Shown in pieces: positions 1 through 10,200 of a DNA stretch of 64,000 nt. This DNA is from Dyella lipolytica (GTDB taxonomy: Bacteria; Pseudomonadota; Gammaproteobacteria; Xanthomonadales; Rhodanobacteraceae): positions 1,362,328 to 1,426,327 of the forward strand of contig NZ_BSNQ01000003.1 in NCBI RefSeq assembly GCF_030160075.1, in the 5' to 3' direction. A model generated the notes under the pieces. The model searched no databases. It saw only the letters and a list, made by a program, of their open reading frames with translations, and was not told the DNA's origin. The translations under genes and the position numbers were made by a program. The number at the start of each line of letters is the position of its first letter. Position 1 is the first letter of the stretch.

Positions 1-1099
1 TGATGACCGATTCCAGGTTCAACGCGTGGCGGATCGCCGAATGCTCGACGGTGATACCGGCGCCACCGAGGATGTCGCGGCATTCGCGCGCAATATCGAT
101 CGCCATGCGGCAGTTGTTCCACTTTGCCAGCGATACCTGGGTGGGTTCCATCTTGCCGGCATCTTTCAAACGACCTAACTGCAACGAGAGCAGCTGCGCG
201 CTGGTGATGCGGCGAGCCATGTCCGCCATTTTCAGCTGGATCGCCTGGTTGGACGCGAGCGGACGACCGAACAGGATGCGTTCCTGCGTGTAATCCAGCA
301 CTTCTTTCAGGCAGGCCTGCGCGGCGCCAATGGGACCCCAGGTGATGCCGTAGCGTGCCTGCGTAAGGCAGCCGAGCGGACCTTTCAGGCCTTTTACATT
401 CGGCAAGCGGTTGGCGTCAGGAATGCGCACGTTGTCGAAGAACAGCGCCGAAGTCACCGAGGCGCGCAAGCTCATCTTCTTATGCACTTCCTGCGCGGTG
501 AAGCCCTTGGTATCCGTCGGAACGATAAAGCCCTGGATGCCGTCTTCGGTCTGCGCCCACACGATGGCGATATGCGCGATGTTGCCGTTGGTGATCCACA
601 TCTTGGCGCCATTGATGACCCAGTCGCCGCCGTCTTTCTTGGCGTGGGTCTTCATGTTGGCCGGGTCGGAACCGCCGTGCGGTTCGGTCAGGCCGAAGCA
701 GCCGATGATCTCGCCCGCCGCCATCTTGGGCAGGTAGTGCATTTTCTGCTCTTCGTTGCCGTAGGCGTAGATCGGATACATGCACAGCGAACTCTGCACG
801 GAGGCGAAGCTGCGCAGGCCCGAGTCGCCACGCTCCAGCTCCTGGCAGATCAAACCGTAGCTAACGCCATTCATGCCAGCGCAGCCGTATTTTTCGGGAA
901 TCGTGGCGCCCAGCAGGCCCAGATTGGCGATTTCCGGAACCAGTTCCTTCGGAAAGCGGCCCTGGTCGAAACAGTCGCCGATGATCGGCAGCACTTTTTC
1001 ATCGACGAAACGGCCGACGGTATCCTGAACCATGCGCTCTTCGTCGGTGAGCAGGGAGCGGACGTCGTACAGGTCGAGCGGGTTCAATCGGGCTGCCAT
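1..1099 (-). CDS. gcdH: Glutaryl-CoA dehydrogenase, C-terminus cut by the window edge
   Basis: Flavoenzyme of lysine, hydroxylysine and tryptophan breakdown that oxidises and decarboxylates glutaryl-CoA to crotonyl-CoA, passing electrons to ETF. The translation starts MAARLNPLDLYDVRSLL at the ATG at 1099, preceded by a GGAA ribosome site, and is open for 366 codons to the edge. It shows the GCDH-type block with CAGMNGVSYGL and ELERGDSGLRS, the acyl-CoA dehydrogenase signature GCFGLTEPHGGSDP, and the late segment CRDILGGAGI, which in this family lies about 30 residues before the end. The catalytic glutamate of the usual YEGTHDI motif would lie just outside the window. GCDH is favoured over a general acyl-CoA dehydrogenase because of the SGLRS and ARYGITWG segments. 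Confidence 0.9.
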   Translation of the reverse strand, partial: MAARLNPLDLYDVRSLLTDEERMVQDTVGRFVDEKVLPIIGDCFDQGRFPKELVPEIANLGLLGATIPEKYGCAGMNGVSYGLICQELERGDSGLRSFASVQSSLCMYPIYAYGNEEQKMHYLPKMAAGEIIGCFGLTEPHGGSDPANMKTHAKKDGGDWVINGAKMWITNGNIAHIAIVWAQTEDGIQGFIVPTDTKGFTAQEVHKKMSLRASVTSALFFDNVRIPDANRLPNVKGLKGPLGCLTQARYGITWGPIGAAQACLKEVLDYTQERILFGRPLASNQAIQLKMADMARRITSAQLLSLQLGRLKDAGKMEPTQVSLAKWNNCRMAIDIARECRDILGGAGITVEHSAIRHALNLESVI

Positions 1100-1226
1100 A
1101 AAGGTTCCGGAAACGGTCGGGGAAGCCCTACATTGTAGCCTGGGCCCGTCTTTCCGGTCATGCCGGGGTGCAACAGCCCGTCAGCCTAGGGCCAAGTGCG
1201 GTTGCCACATGAAAATGCTTCAAATC

Positions 1227-1254
1227 TTGTCACTCTGACGTTCCCCGGTATTCT
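1227..1254 (+). promoter_or_regulatory. Possible sigma-70 promoter for the DMT permease
   Basis: TTGTCA at 1227-1232 and TATTCT at 1249-1254 are separated by 16 bp, a fair match to -35 and -10 boxes. They lie about 90 bp before the start codon at 1342. Nothing else in the 242-bp divergent gap resembles a promoter as well. This is pattern matching only. Confidence 0.3.
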
Positions 1255-1341
1255 GGCAAGCATTGCTCGCAAGGACGCCTTGCCCGGCCTGAACCGGAAG
1301 CCGCGCCGACAGCCTCCTGCAGCACATCGAACGGAATCCGC

Positions 1342-2217
1342 ATGATCAAAGGTGTACTTCTCGGCTTCGCCAGCTTCGCGGCTTATGCGATCAGCGATGC
1401 ATTCGTGAAATCCCTGCATGGCTCGGTACCGCCTTACGAATCCGTATTTTTCGGCGCCGTGTTCGGGCTGATGGCGCTGCCTTTCATCATGACCAAGGGT
1501 GATCGTTGGCGCGACGTGGTCACAGCGCAACGTCCAGCTCTGTGGTGGGTGCGCGCCGTCGCAGGTGCCGTCGGCAACATTGCCTCCGTCACGGCCTTTA
1601 CCTTGCTGCCGATGGCCGAAGTGTTCACGTTGATCTTCCTGATGCCGATTTTCGTGACGCTGCTTTCCGTGCTTTTCTTGAAAGAACATGTGGGCTGGCG
1701 GCGCTGGTCGGCGGTGTTTATCGGATTCCTTGGCGTGCTGGTGGTGCTGCGGCCTGGCTTTCGCGCCTTGAGTGTCGGCCATATCGCTGCGCTGATATGC
1801 GGCTTGTTTGCGGCGGCGGCAGTCGTGGCGCTGCGCATGGCTGGGCCGCATGAAAAGCGCATCAGTCTCTATGGTGCTGGCGTGATTGGGCCGCTCATCA
1901 TCGGCGGGCTTTTGATGATTCCGCACTTCGTCTGGCCGAATTGGCACGAATGGGGTCTGCTCGCCGGCTATGGCTTGCTCGCCGCATTGGCCGGCGTGCT
2001 GTTGATGTACGCCACCCTTATAGCTCCCGCCAATCGCGTGGCGCCCACGCAATACAGCCAGATGCTCTGGGCCATCGGGTTTGGCTATTGGTTGTTCGGG
2101 GACAAGCTCGATTGGCCCATGCTGATAGGTATCGTGCTGATTCTCGGTGCAGGTCTCTTCACATTGGTGCGTGAAGAGAGGGTGACACCGTGGTGGAAAC
2201 GGACCAAAATGGTGTGA
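1342..2217 (+). CDS. DMT-superfamily permease (EamA type)
   Basis: Inner-membrane protein of 291 residues, the usual size for a ten-helix drug/metabolite transporter with two EamA repeats. The first repeat runs from MIKGVLLGFASF to about residue 140. It includes the helix around AEVFTLIFLMPIFVTLL and the characteristic KEHVGWRRW loop followed by GFLGVLVVLRPG. The second repeat, from about residue 150, has the matching end FGDKLDWPMLIGIVLILGAG. A basic tail WWKRTKMV is predicted cytoplasmic. Substrate is not predictable; family members export amino acids, metabolites or drugs. It stands alone, divergent from gcdH. The large antisense open frame covering it is a shadow. Confidence 0.88.
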   Translation: MIKGVLLGFASFAAYAISDAFVKSLHGSVPPYESVFFGAVFGLMALPFIMTKGDRWRDVVTAQRPALWWVRAVAGAVGNIASVTAFTLLPMAEVFTLIFLMPIFVTLLSVLFLKEHVGWRRWSAVFIGFLGVLVVLRPGFRALSVGHIAALICGLFAAAAVVALRMAGPHEKRISLYGAGVIGPLIIGGLLMIPHFVWPNWHEWGLLAGYGLLAALAGVLLMYATLIAPANRVAPTQYSQMLWAIGFGYWLFGDKLDWPMLIGIVLILGAGLFTLVREERVTPWWKRTKMV

Positions 2218-2664
2218 TTCTTTTCGCACTTTCAGTGGGTTGCGGCGATGGCAAGGACATCTCGGCGCAACCGGGCGTCAACGTATGAGCGTCATTGGCG
2301 TTTACATGACTCACGTACCTCGCCCATCCCCCAGCGCAACCGTTAGCATGCAGCACCGCTGAAGAAGAAGCCCCTCTAAGACATCGATAAGCGTGACACG
2401 TCAAGATCGTGGCCGTTATTTCGCCGATGATCCTGCAACTCCCCACCCCGGGTTCACATTGCGCCGGTAACCGGCGCTCCCGAATCCACCTGACCGCTCG
2501 CGAGCCCACCGGCCATCCGTGTGCGCCCGAGCGAAGCCATGTGAGCGCAAAATGCCGGCACGCCAACAAAAGCATCTGATGACCATCGGTTCGGCCACAC
2601 GGTCAACACTTTTTCGGCGCAAAAGCACTTTTGTAAACTGAAAGACAAACACCTGGAGATGGTT
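2218..2664. other. 447-bp intergenic region before the first RND operon
   Basis: No gene is supported in either direction. The stretch is less codon-structured than its surroundings, with short out-of-frame open stretches only. Near its right end, at 2631-2641, is TTGTAAACTGA, an 11-mer that recurs at 20114-20124 ahead of the second RND operon. No adjacent regulator gene is present, and no convincing -35/-10 pair could be placed. Confidence 0.4.
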
Positions 2665-3921
2665 ATGAGTGCCGACACGATGCAAGCAGCCGGACACTTT
2701 CGCAAAAGGCGCGGCATGCTGATCGCCGTGGTGGTTCTCTTCGCAGCCATCGCTCTTGTACTGGTCCACATCTTCAATCGTCCGCCTGCGAAAACAGGTA
2801 CGCCGCCACAAGTCGTGAGCGCTGCCGCCGCCAGTGTGGGCGATATGCCGGAAATCTTGAACGAGCTCGGCACCGTAACGCCCGTCGCCACCGTCACCGT
2901 GCTGCCGCAGTTGAGTGGCTACCTGACGGAAGTGGGTTACCAGGAAGGTCAGGATGTAACGAAGGGACAGTTCCTTGCCCAGATCGATCCGCGTCAGTAT
3001 GAGATCAGCAAGCAGCAGGCCGAAGCCCAGCTGGCCAAGGACCAGGCCAGTCTCGATCTGGCCCGCGCCGACCTCGCCCGCTTCACGCAATTGCACGAGC
3101 AGAAGTCGATCGCCGAGCAAACCTATATCGATCAGAAGTTCACGGTGCAGCAGGGCGAAGCTGCCGTGAAAGCCGACCAGGCGAGCATCGCGCAGTTCGC
3201 GCTCGATCTGGCGTATTGCCGCATTACCGCGCCGGTGGCCGGTCGCGTCGGCCTTCGTTTGGTCGATCCCGGCAACTACGTCACGCAGTCGAGCTCACCG
3301 GGCATCGTGGTCATCACCACCATGAAACCGACTACGGTGCAGTTCACAGTGCCGCAGAATGCGTTGGGCAAGGTACTGCAACGCATTAATGCCCGCGCGA
3401 AGCTGCCGGTGACGGTCTACAACAGCGATAACACCAAGCAGCTTGCTACGGGCACGCTGTACGCCGTCAGCAATCAGATGGCCACCAGCACCGGTACGGT
3501 GTCGCTGCGCGCAACCTTCCCTAACGACGACGAATCGCTGTATCCGAACGAATTCGTCAACGTGCAGCTGCTGGTCGATACGCTGCAAAAAACCGTGCTG
3601 GTCCCAACGCCGGCTGTACAAACCGGTGCGCCGGGCGATTATGTCTATCTGGTCAACGCGGACGACACCGTCTCGGTCCACAAGGTGACGCCCGGTCCCA
3701 GCGACGGTAAGTACACCGCGATCCTGGCCGGCCTGTCGGCTGGTCAAACAGTGGTGACCGATGGCATGGATCGTCTCAACGACGGCGCCAAGATCAAGCT
3801 CGCGCAGGCGAAGCCGGCAGAAGCAGGCAGCGCGTCTGCGCCGGCATCTTCTTCGTCGGTGAGTACGCAGCAACACGGTAGCAAGCGGGCTCGTAGTTCC
3901 ACTTCATCCTCACAATCTTAG
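2665..3921 (+). CDS. mdtA: RND efflux periplasmic adaptor (MdtA-like membrane fusion protein)
   Basis: Periplasmic adaptor linking an RND pump to its outer-membrane channel, 418 residues. An N-terminal basic stretch HFRKRRG is followed by one membrane anchor (GMLIAVVVLFAAIALVLVHIF). Then come the lipoyl half-motif LPQLSGYLTEVGYQEGQDV, the alpha-hairpin (QLAKDQASLDLARADLARF), the second lipoyl half TAPVAGRVGLRLVDPGNYV, and the beta-barrel and membrane-proximal domains. The C-terminus is an unusual Ser/Ala-rich tail. An ATG at 2659 touches the GGAG at 2655-2658, so the ATG at 2665, six bases after it, is chosen. First gene of a four-gene efflux operon; its stop codon is the first part of a palindromic element. 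Confidence 0.88.
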   Translation: MSADTMQAAGHFRKRRGMLIAVVVLFAAIALVLVHIFNRPPAKTGTPPQVVSAAAASVGDMPEILNELGTVTPVATVTVLPQLSGYLTEVGYQEGQDVTKGQFLAQIDPRQYEISKQQAEAQLAKDQASLDLARADLARFTQLHEQKSIAEQTYIDQKFTVQQGEAAVKADQASIAQFALDLAYCRITAPVAGRVGLRLVDPGNYVTQSSSPGIVVITTMKPTTVQFTVPQNALGKVLQRINARAKLPVTVYNSDNTKQLATGTLYAVSNQMATSTGTVSLRATFPNDDESLYPNEFVNVQLLVDTLQKTVLVPTPAVQTGAPGDYVYLVNADDTVSVHKVTPGPSDGKYTAILAGLSAGQTVVTDGMDRLNDGAKIKLAQAKPAEAGSASAPASSSSVSTQQHGSKRARSSTSSSQS

Positions 3922-4089
3922 AGCCTGTCCTCATAGTCCACGTGGCCCGCGCCGGGATCTGTTTGCGCGCAAGACCAGGAAGAACGAGTGAAGTGTATGT
4001 CGATACATGAGCGAGTGATGACGCAGGATTGCGGGCAAGCAGACCCGGCCCTCCGGGTTGTCGCTGAGTGGACTATGAGGACAGGCTCT
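3920..4089. repeat. MITE-like 170-bp palindromic element with 22-bp terminal inverted repeats
   Basis: The first 22 bases (3920-3941, beginning AGAGCCTGTCCTCATAG) are the exact reverse complement of the last 22 (4068-4089). Inside, a second imperfect arm pair (GCCGGGATCTGTTTGCGCGCAA against the complement of TTGCGGGCAAGCAGACCCGGC) and a central TGTAT-GTCG-ATACA hairpin make nearly the whole segment foldable. It encodes nothing. It overlaps the TAG of mdtA and fills the adaptor-permease gap, while the other genes of this operon overlap by 4 bp. No clear target-site duplication was found; the flanks read TTA and TTG. It looks like a non-autonomous mobile element, but no second copy is in the window. 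Confidence 0.75.
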
Positions 4090-4108
4090 TGAGCGGGCGC
4101 GCGTTCCG

Positions 4109-7100
4109 ATGAATATTTCCCGCCTGTTCGTACTCAGGCCGGTGGCGACATCGCTGCTGATGATCGCCCTGGTGCTGGTGGGCCTGGTTGCGATGCGCTT
4201 TCTGCCAGTGTCGTCGCTACCCGCCGTGGACTATCCGACGATCCAGGTGCAGACCTTCTACCCGGGCGCCAGCCCTTCGGTGATGGCGACCACCGTTACC
4301 GCGCCGCTGGAAGTGCAGCTGGGCGAGATTCCCGGTCTGCAGCAGATGACCTCGAACAGTTCGGCGGGTGCATCGGTCATCACGCTGCAATTCGACCTGT
4401 CGCTCAACCTCGACGTGGCCGAACAGAATGTGCAGGAGGCGATCAACGCCGCCAACAGCCTGTTGCCCAGCGGCCTGCCGGCGCCGCCGACGTACGCCAA
4501 GGTAAATCCTGCCGACCAGCCCATCCTTACTTTGGCGGTCACCTCCACGTCGATGTCACTGCCACAGTTGCAGGATGTGGCCAACAATCGGCTCGGAACG
4601 AAGATTTCCGAAGTGCCGGGCGTCGGCCTGGTGACACCATCCGGCGGCAACGTACCGGCGGTGCGCGTCGAGGCGGATCCGCAGAAGCTGGCGGCTTACG
4701 GACTCAGCATCGACGATTTGCGCTCACTGATCTCGAACGTCAACGTCAGCCAGCCCAAGGGTAATTTCGACGGCCCTGAACTCGACTACACGATCAACGG
4801 CAACGACCAGATCCAGGATCCCAAGGATTACCTGAATACGGTGGTCTCCTACCAGAACGGTGCACCGGTCTTCCTGCGCGATGTCGCCCGCGTCACCCAG
4901 GCTGCGCAAAATACCGAACAAGGCGCCTGGTACAACAAGACGCCATCCATCGTGCTGAACGTGCAGCGCCAACCGGGCGCAAACGTGATCGCCACGGTCG
5001 ATCAGATCAAGAAAGAACTACCACAGTTGGAATCCACCCTGCCCGCGGGGATGAAGGTCGAGATCGTGTCCGACAGCACCGGCGTGATCCGCTCCTCCGT
5101 GGCCGACGCCGCGTTCGAGTTGGTGCTGGCGGTGGTGCTGGTGGTGCTGGTGATCTTTGTGTTCCTGCGCAATCTGCCGGCCACGATCATTCCCAGCATC
5201 TCCGTGCCGGTCTCGCTGATCGGCACGCTGGCGATGATGTACGAGCTGAATTACTCGATCGACAACCTGTCGCTGATGGCCTTGATCATTGCCACCGGCT
5301 TCGTGGTCGACGACTCGATCGTGATGATCGAGAACATCGTGCGCTACTTGGAAGAAGGCGAGACGCCGTTGAACGCCGCGCTGATCGGCGCCGGGCAGAT
5401 CGGTTTCACCATTCTCTCGCTGACGGTATCGCTGATCGCAGTGCTGATCCCGCTGCTGTTCATGGGCGGCGTGATCGGGCGATTGTTTAGCGAATTCGCT
5501 GTCACCCTCGCCGTCACCATCGTGCTTTCCGGTGTGGTGTCGCTGACCCTGGTGCCGATGCTCTGCGCGCGTATCCTGCGCGCGCAGGCGGAGCGGCATC
5601 CCAGCCGTTTCGAAAAGATCAGCGAAGGCTTGTTCAACAAGACACTGGCGGCGTACGAGCGCGGCTTGCGCTTCGTCATGAGTCATCAGCTGGCGACGCT
5701 GCTTGTCTTCTTCGCCACCCTCGCCATTACGGTGATGTTGTACATCGTCATCCCGAAGGGTCTGTTCCCGGTGCAGGACGTCGGCGTGATCCAGGGCATC
5801 AGCATCGCCGACAACTCGGTGTCTTACACCACCATGGTGAATCGTCAGTCGGCACTGGCGGAGGCAATTCTCAAGGATCCAGACGTCACCAATCTGACCT
5901 CCTATGTCGGCATCGACGGTACCAACACCACGCTCAACAACGGGCGCTTCCTGATCGACCTGAAACCGCGCGACGATCGCTCGCAGACGGCAGCAGAAAT
6001 CGCACGGCGCATCCAGGGTGAAGTGGCGAACATACCCGGCATCAAGCTGTACCTGCAGCCTGAGCAAGATCTCACTCTCGATACCACCGTATCGCCGAAC
6101 CAGTACAAGTTCGTGCTCCGGGGCCCGAGCCAGCAGGCATTCATGCAATACGTGCCGGCGCTGATCGATCGCATGAAACAGATTCATTCGATCACCGATG
6201 TCACCAGCGATCTGAACAACGACGGCTTGAGTGTGAATGTCGAAGTGAACCGTCAGCTGGCGGCGCGTTTCGGCATTACGGCGGCGACCATCGATAATGC
6301 CCTTTACGATGCGCTTGGCCAGCGTATCGTCTCGACCATCTTCGATCAGTCCAGTCAGTACCGCGTGATCCTGGTCGCCAAACCGGAAAAATTACCGACG
6401 CTGCAGTCGCTGGGCGAGCTTTATCTGCCCAGCCAGACCAGCAGCAGCGGACAAGTGCCGCTAAAAGCAATCGCCAACATCCAGGTCACCAAATCACCGT
6501 TGGTGATCAGTCATCTGGCTCAGTTCCCTGCCGTCACCATCTCGTTCAACCTCGCTCAGGACGCGTCGCTAAGCAAGGCGGTGGAAGAAATCAACCAGGC
6601 CGAGCAGGCGGTGAACCTGCCGCCCTCGATCACCTCTTCGTTCCAGGGCGCGGCGCAGGCTTTCCAGGACTCGCTGTCTAGTGAGGTGTACTTGCTGATT
6701 GCGGCGCTGGTCGCGGTGTACATCGTGCTTGGTGTGCTGTACGAGAGCTTTATCCACCCAGTCACCATTTTGTCGACGCTGCCGTCGGCCGGTATCGGCG
6801 CATTGCTCGCGCTGATGGTCGCGGGTAGCGATCTCGATGTGATCGGCATCATCGGCATCGTGCTGTTGATCGGCATCGTGAAGAAGAACGCGATCATGAT
6901 CGTGGACTTCGCGCTCGAAGCCGAACGCGAGCACGGCAAGCCGCCGGCGGAGGCGATCTTTGAGGCATCGCTGCTGCGTTTCCGGCCGATCCTGATGACC
7001 ACCTTGGCCGCCATGCTCGGCGCGCTACCGATGCTGCTAGGCACCGGCACCGGCTCGGAACTGCGCCGCCCGCTCGGCCTCGCGATCATTGGCGGTTTGA

Positions 7101-7216
7101 CGTTGAGCCAGTTGCTGACGCTGTTCACCACGCCGGTGATCTATCTGTACTTTGACCGACTGGCGCAACGGTTCCAGCGCAAGCCCGAGCCAGCCGCGGG
7201 AGAAAGTACGCCGTGA
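4109..7216 (+). CDS. mdtB: RND multidrug efflux permease, MdtB-like
   Basis: Inner-membrane proton-driven pump subunit of 1035 residues, the standard RND length. It begins MNISRLFVLRPVATSLLM, giving the first helix. A large periplasmic domain follows (PGASPSVMATTVTAPLEVQLGEIPGL), then the helix 2-6 block around residues 335-490 with the conserved ATGFVVDDSIVMIENIVRYLE carrying the proton-relay Asp pair. The second half repeats this plan and ends with the GIVKKNAIMIVDFALE and RFRPILMTTLAA motifs. MdtB/MdtC pumps act as mixed trimers, which suits the second permease directly downstream. Its stop overlaps the GTG start of the next gene. Confidence 0.9.
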   Translation: MNISRLFVLRPVATSLLMIALVLVGLVAMRFLPVSSLPAVDYPTIQVQTFYPGASPSVMATTVTAPLEVQLGEIPGLQQMTSNSSAGASVITLQFDLSLNLDVAEQNVQEAINAANSLLPSGLPAPPTYAKVNPADQPILTLAVTSTSMSLPQLQDVANNRLGTKISEVPGVGLVTPSGGNVPAVRVEADPQKLAAYGLSIDDLRSLISNVNVSQPKGNFDGPELDYTINGNDQIQDPKDYLNTVVSYQNGAPVFLRDVARVTQAAQNTEQGAWYNKTPSIVLNVQRQPGANVIATVDQIKKELPQLESTLPAGMKVEIVSDSTGVIRSSVADAAFELVLAVVLVVLVIFVFLRNLPATIIPSISVPVSLIGTLAMMYELNYSIDNLSLMALIIATGFVVDDSIVMIENIVRYLEEGETPLNAALIGAGQIGFTILSLTVSLIAVLIPLLFMGGVIGRLFSEFAVTLAVTIVLSGVVSLTLVPMLCARILRAQAERHPSRFEKISEGLFNKTLAAYERGLRFVMSHQLATLLVFFATLAITVMLYIVIPKGLFPVQDVGVIQGISIADNSVSYTTMVNRQSALAEAILKDPDVTNLTSYVGIDGTNTTLNNGRFLIDLKPRDDRSQTAAEIARRIQGEVANIPGIKLYLQPEQDLTLDTTVSPNQYKFVLRGPSQQAFMQYVPALIDRMKQIHSITDVTSDLNNDGLSVNVEVNRQLAARFGITAATIDNALYDALGQRIVSTIFDQSSQYRVILVAKPEKLPTLQSLGELYLPSQTSSSGQVPLKAIANIQVTKSPLVISHLAQFPAVTISFNLAQDASLSKAVEEINQAEQAVNLPPSITSSFQGAAQAFQDSLSSEVYLLIAALVAVYIVLGVLYESFIHPVTILSTLPSAGIGALLALMVAGSDLDVIGIIGIVLLIGIVKKNAIMIVDFALEAEREHGKPPAEAIFEASLLRFRPILMTTLAAMLGALPMLLGTGTGSELRRPLGLAIIGGLTLSQLLTLFTTPVIYLYFDRLAQRFQRKPEPAAGESTP

Positions 7217-10200
7217 ACATCTCGGCGCTCTTCATCAAGCGGCCGGTGGCGACCACCTTGTTGGCGATCGCTATCCTGCTGTCGGGTGGGTTGGCCTACT
7301 TCCATCTGCCCGTCGCACCGCTGCCGAACATCACCTTTCCCGTCATCGTGGTACAGGCGAATATGGCGGGTGCGAGCCCCGACATTATGGCGTCCACGGT
7401 GGCCGAGCCGCTCGAAAAGCGGTTAGGCGCGATTGCCGATGTCACGGAAATGACGTCGACCAGTTACGTCGGTTCCGCCCAGATCACCATCCAGTTCGGC
7501 TTGAACCGCGACATCAACGGCGCCGCTCGCGATGTGCAGGCTGCGATCCAGGCGGCGCGCGCGGATCTGCCGAGCACGCTGCGCAACAACCCCAGTTACC
7601 GCGAGTACAACCCCGCCGACTCGCCGATCATGGTGCTGGCGATGACGTCGAACACGTTGACGCGCGCGCAGCTGTACGACTCGGCCAACTCGGTGATCCA
7701 GCAGCAGCTGTCGCAAGTCGACGGCGTAGGCCAGATCACGCTGGGCGGCAGCGCCCTGCCTTCGGTGCGCGTCGAACTCGAGCCGGATCGATTGAACAGT
7801 TATGGCATCGGCCTGGAAGACGTACGCGCCGCGATCGGCGCTGCGAACGCGAATAGCGCCAAGGGGCATATCGATCAGGACGGCCAGCGCTACGAAGTGA
7901 CGTCCAACGATCAGATCAACAAAGCGGCACCGTACCGCGACCTGGTGGTGTCCTATCGCAACGGCGCGCCGGTGCTGCTGCGCGATGTCGCCGATGTGCA
8001 GGACTCGGCGGAAAACCTGCGCAACATGGGTCTGTATAACGGCAAGCCTGCAGTGCTGGTTATCGTTTATCCGTTGCCCGGCGGCAATATCGTCAAGACG
8101 GTCGCACAGATCCGCAAAGTGTTGCCGTCGATCGAAGCGACGCTGCCGCGCACGGTGCATATCGGCATCGCGGTAGATCGCTCTCAGTCGGTGAACGCGG
8201 CCGTAGGCGATACCGAGCGCACGCTGTTCATCGCGGTGCTGCTGGTGATTGGCGTGGTGTATGTGTTTCTGCAGTCGTCGCGAGCCATCCTGATACCGGC
8301 GGTGGCCTTGCCGCTATCGATCGTCGGCACGTTCGGGCCGATGTACTTGCTCGGCTACAGCCTGGACAATCTCTCACTGATGGCCTTGACCATCGGCACC
8401 GGTTTCGTGGTCGACGACGCGGTGGTGGTGCTGGAAAACATCGTCCGGCACGTCGAAGCAGGCATGGATGTACGCGAGGCGGCGCTGAAGGGTAGCGGCG
8501 AAGTCAGCTTCACCGTGATCTCGATGAGCCTGTCGCTGATCGCGGTGTTCCTGCCGATTCTGCTGATGCCCGGCATCATCGGCCTGTTGTTCCACGAATT
8601 CGCAGTCACGCTGTCGGTCGCGATCCTGCTTTCTTTGTTGATCTCGCTGACGGTCACGCCGACCATGGCCGCCTATGTGCTCCGCCGTGGCGCCGCGATG
8701 CATTCCAGGGCGCGTTGGGCCGTTTGGTACGAACGACAGTTCGATCGTTTCAAGAACGCCTATTCCCGCTCGCTTACAGCCGTGCTCGACAACGCGCTGA
8801 TGGTCGGTCTGACGTTGGTCGGCCTGATCGTGCTCAATGTCTTCCTGATCAAACTGGTGCCATCGACCTTTTTCCCGGAGCAGGACAACGGCATCCTGAT
8901 CGGCCAGATCATTGCCGACCAGAGCATCTCGTTCCAGGCGATGGAGCAGAAGCTCGCGCAATTGCAGGGTATCGTGCAGAAAGATCCGGCGGTCGCATCG
9001 GTGGCAGGCTTTACCGGCGGTCGTGCGCTCAACACAGCCAACGTGTTTATCGAACTCAAGCCACTGGCGGAACGCAAACTCTCAGCGGCACAGGTGGTCG
9101 ATCGCCTGCGTCCCAAGCTCAATGCCGTGTCGGGCGCCAAGTTGTTTCTGCAGGCGGCGCAGGATCTGCATATCGGCGGCCGGTCGTCGGCCGCGGAGTA
9201 TCAATACACGCTGACCAGCGACGATCCCACCGCATTGTTCACCTGGGTCCCGAAACTGGTGGCTGCGCTCGGCAAGTATCGCAGCCAGCTGCAGGACGTG
9301 AACTCGGACTTGCAACAGAATGGTTTGCAGGTCTACATCAACATCGATCGTGCCACCGCTGCGCGCTATGGATTTGCACCGAACCAGATCGACAGCGTGC
9401 TGTATGACGCCTTTGGCCAACGCACCGTTTCGACCGTCTACAACCAGCTCAACCAGTACTACGTGGTGATGGAGGTCGCGCCGAAGTATTGGCAGTATCC
9501 GCAGATGCTCAATCGCATGCGTTTCAGTACTGCGGCGGGCAATCCGACCGGAACGCAGCAGACGCAGATGCCTGGTGGCACCGTCAAAGGGGTTCAGCAG
9601 GGATCTGCCGTAAGCGCCGCGCAGAGCAACGCGTCCAGCTCCAACTCGCTCAATGCGGATGCGCAGGCCAACCAGCTCACCAACTCCATTTCCAATTCCA
9701 AGGGCGGCAGCTCCAGCGGCAGTGCGGACAGCACCTCGTCAGAAACAATGGTTCCTTTCCCTGCGCTGGCGACGTACGTAAGCAACCACACCGCCACCCA
9801 GGTCAGCCATCAGGATGGTTTGGTGGCGGCCACGATTTCCTTCAACCTGCCGCCTGGCGGTTCGTTGAGCAACGCCTTGGCCGCAATCAACCAGTCCATG
9901 CAGGAAATGGGTATGCCGGCCTCCATCCACGGCAGTTCGGCGGGTGCGGCGCAGGTGTACGCGCAATCGATGTCGACCATGCCGCTGCTGATTCTCGCGG
10001 CGCTGGCGGCCGTCTATATCGTGCTCGGCGTTCTGTACGAGAACACCGTGCACCCCTTGACGATTCTTTCTACCCTGCCTTCCGCTGGGATTGGCGCTAC
10101 GTTGGCGCTGTTGCTCTTCGGCACGCCGTTCTCGGTTATCGCCATGATCGGCATCATTCTGCTGATCGGTATCGTGAAGAAAAACGCAATCATGATGATC

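Noticed and set aside
482-1138. 218-residue plus-strand frame
   Set aside because: Antisense to glutaryl-CoA dehydrogenase, whose translation on the minus strand has clear family motifs throughout.
1186-2229. 347-residue open frame on the minus strand
   Set aside because: Fully antisense to the DMT permease, rich in His, Gln and Arg as typical of GC-rich shadow frames, and without family motifs.
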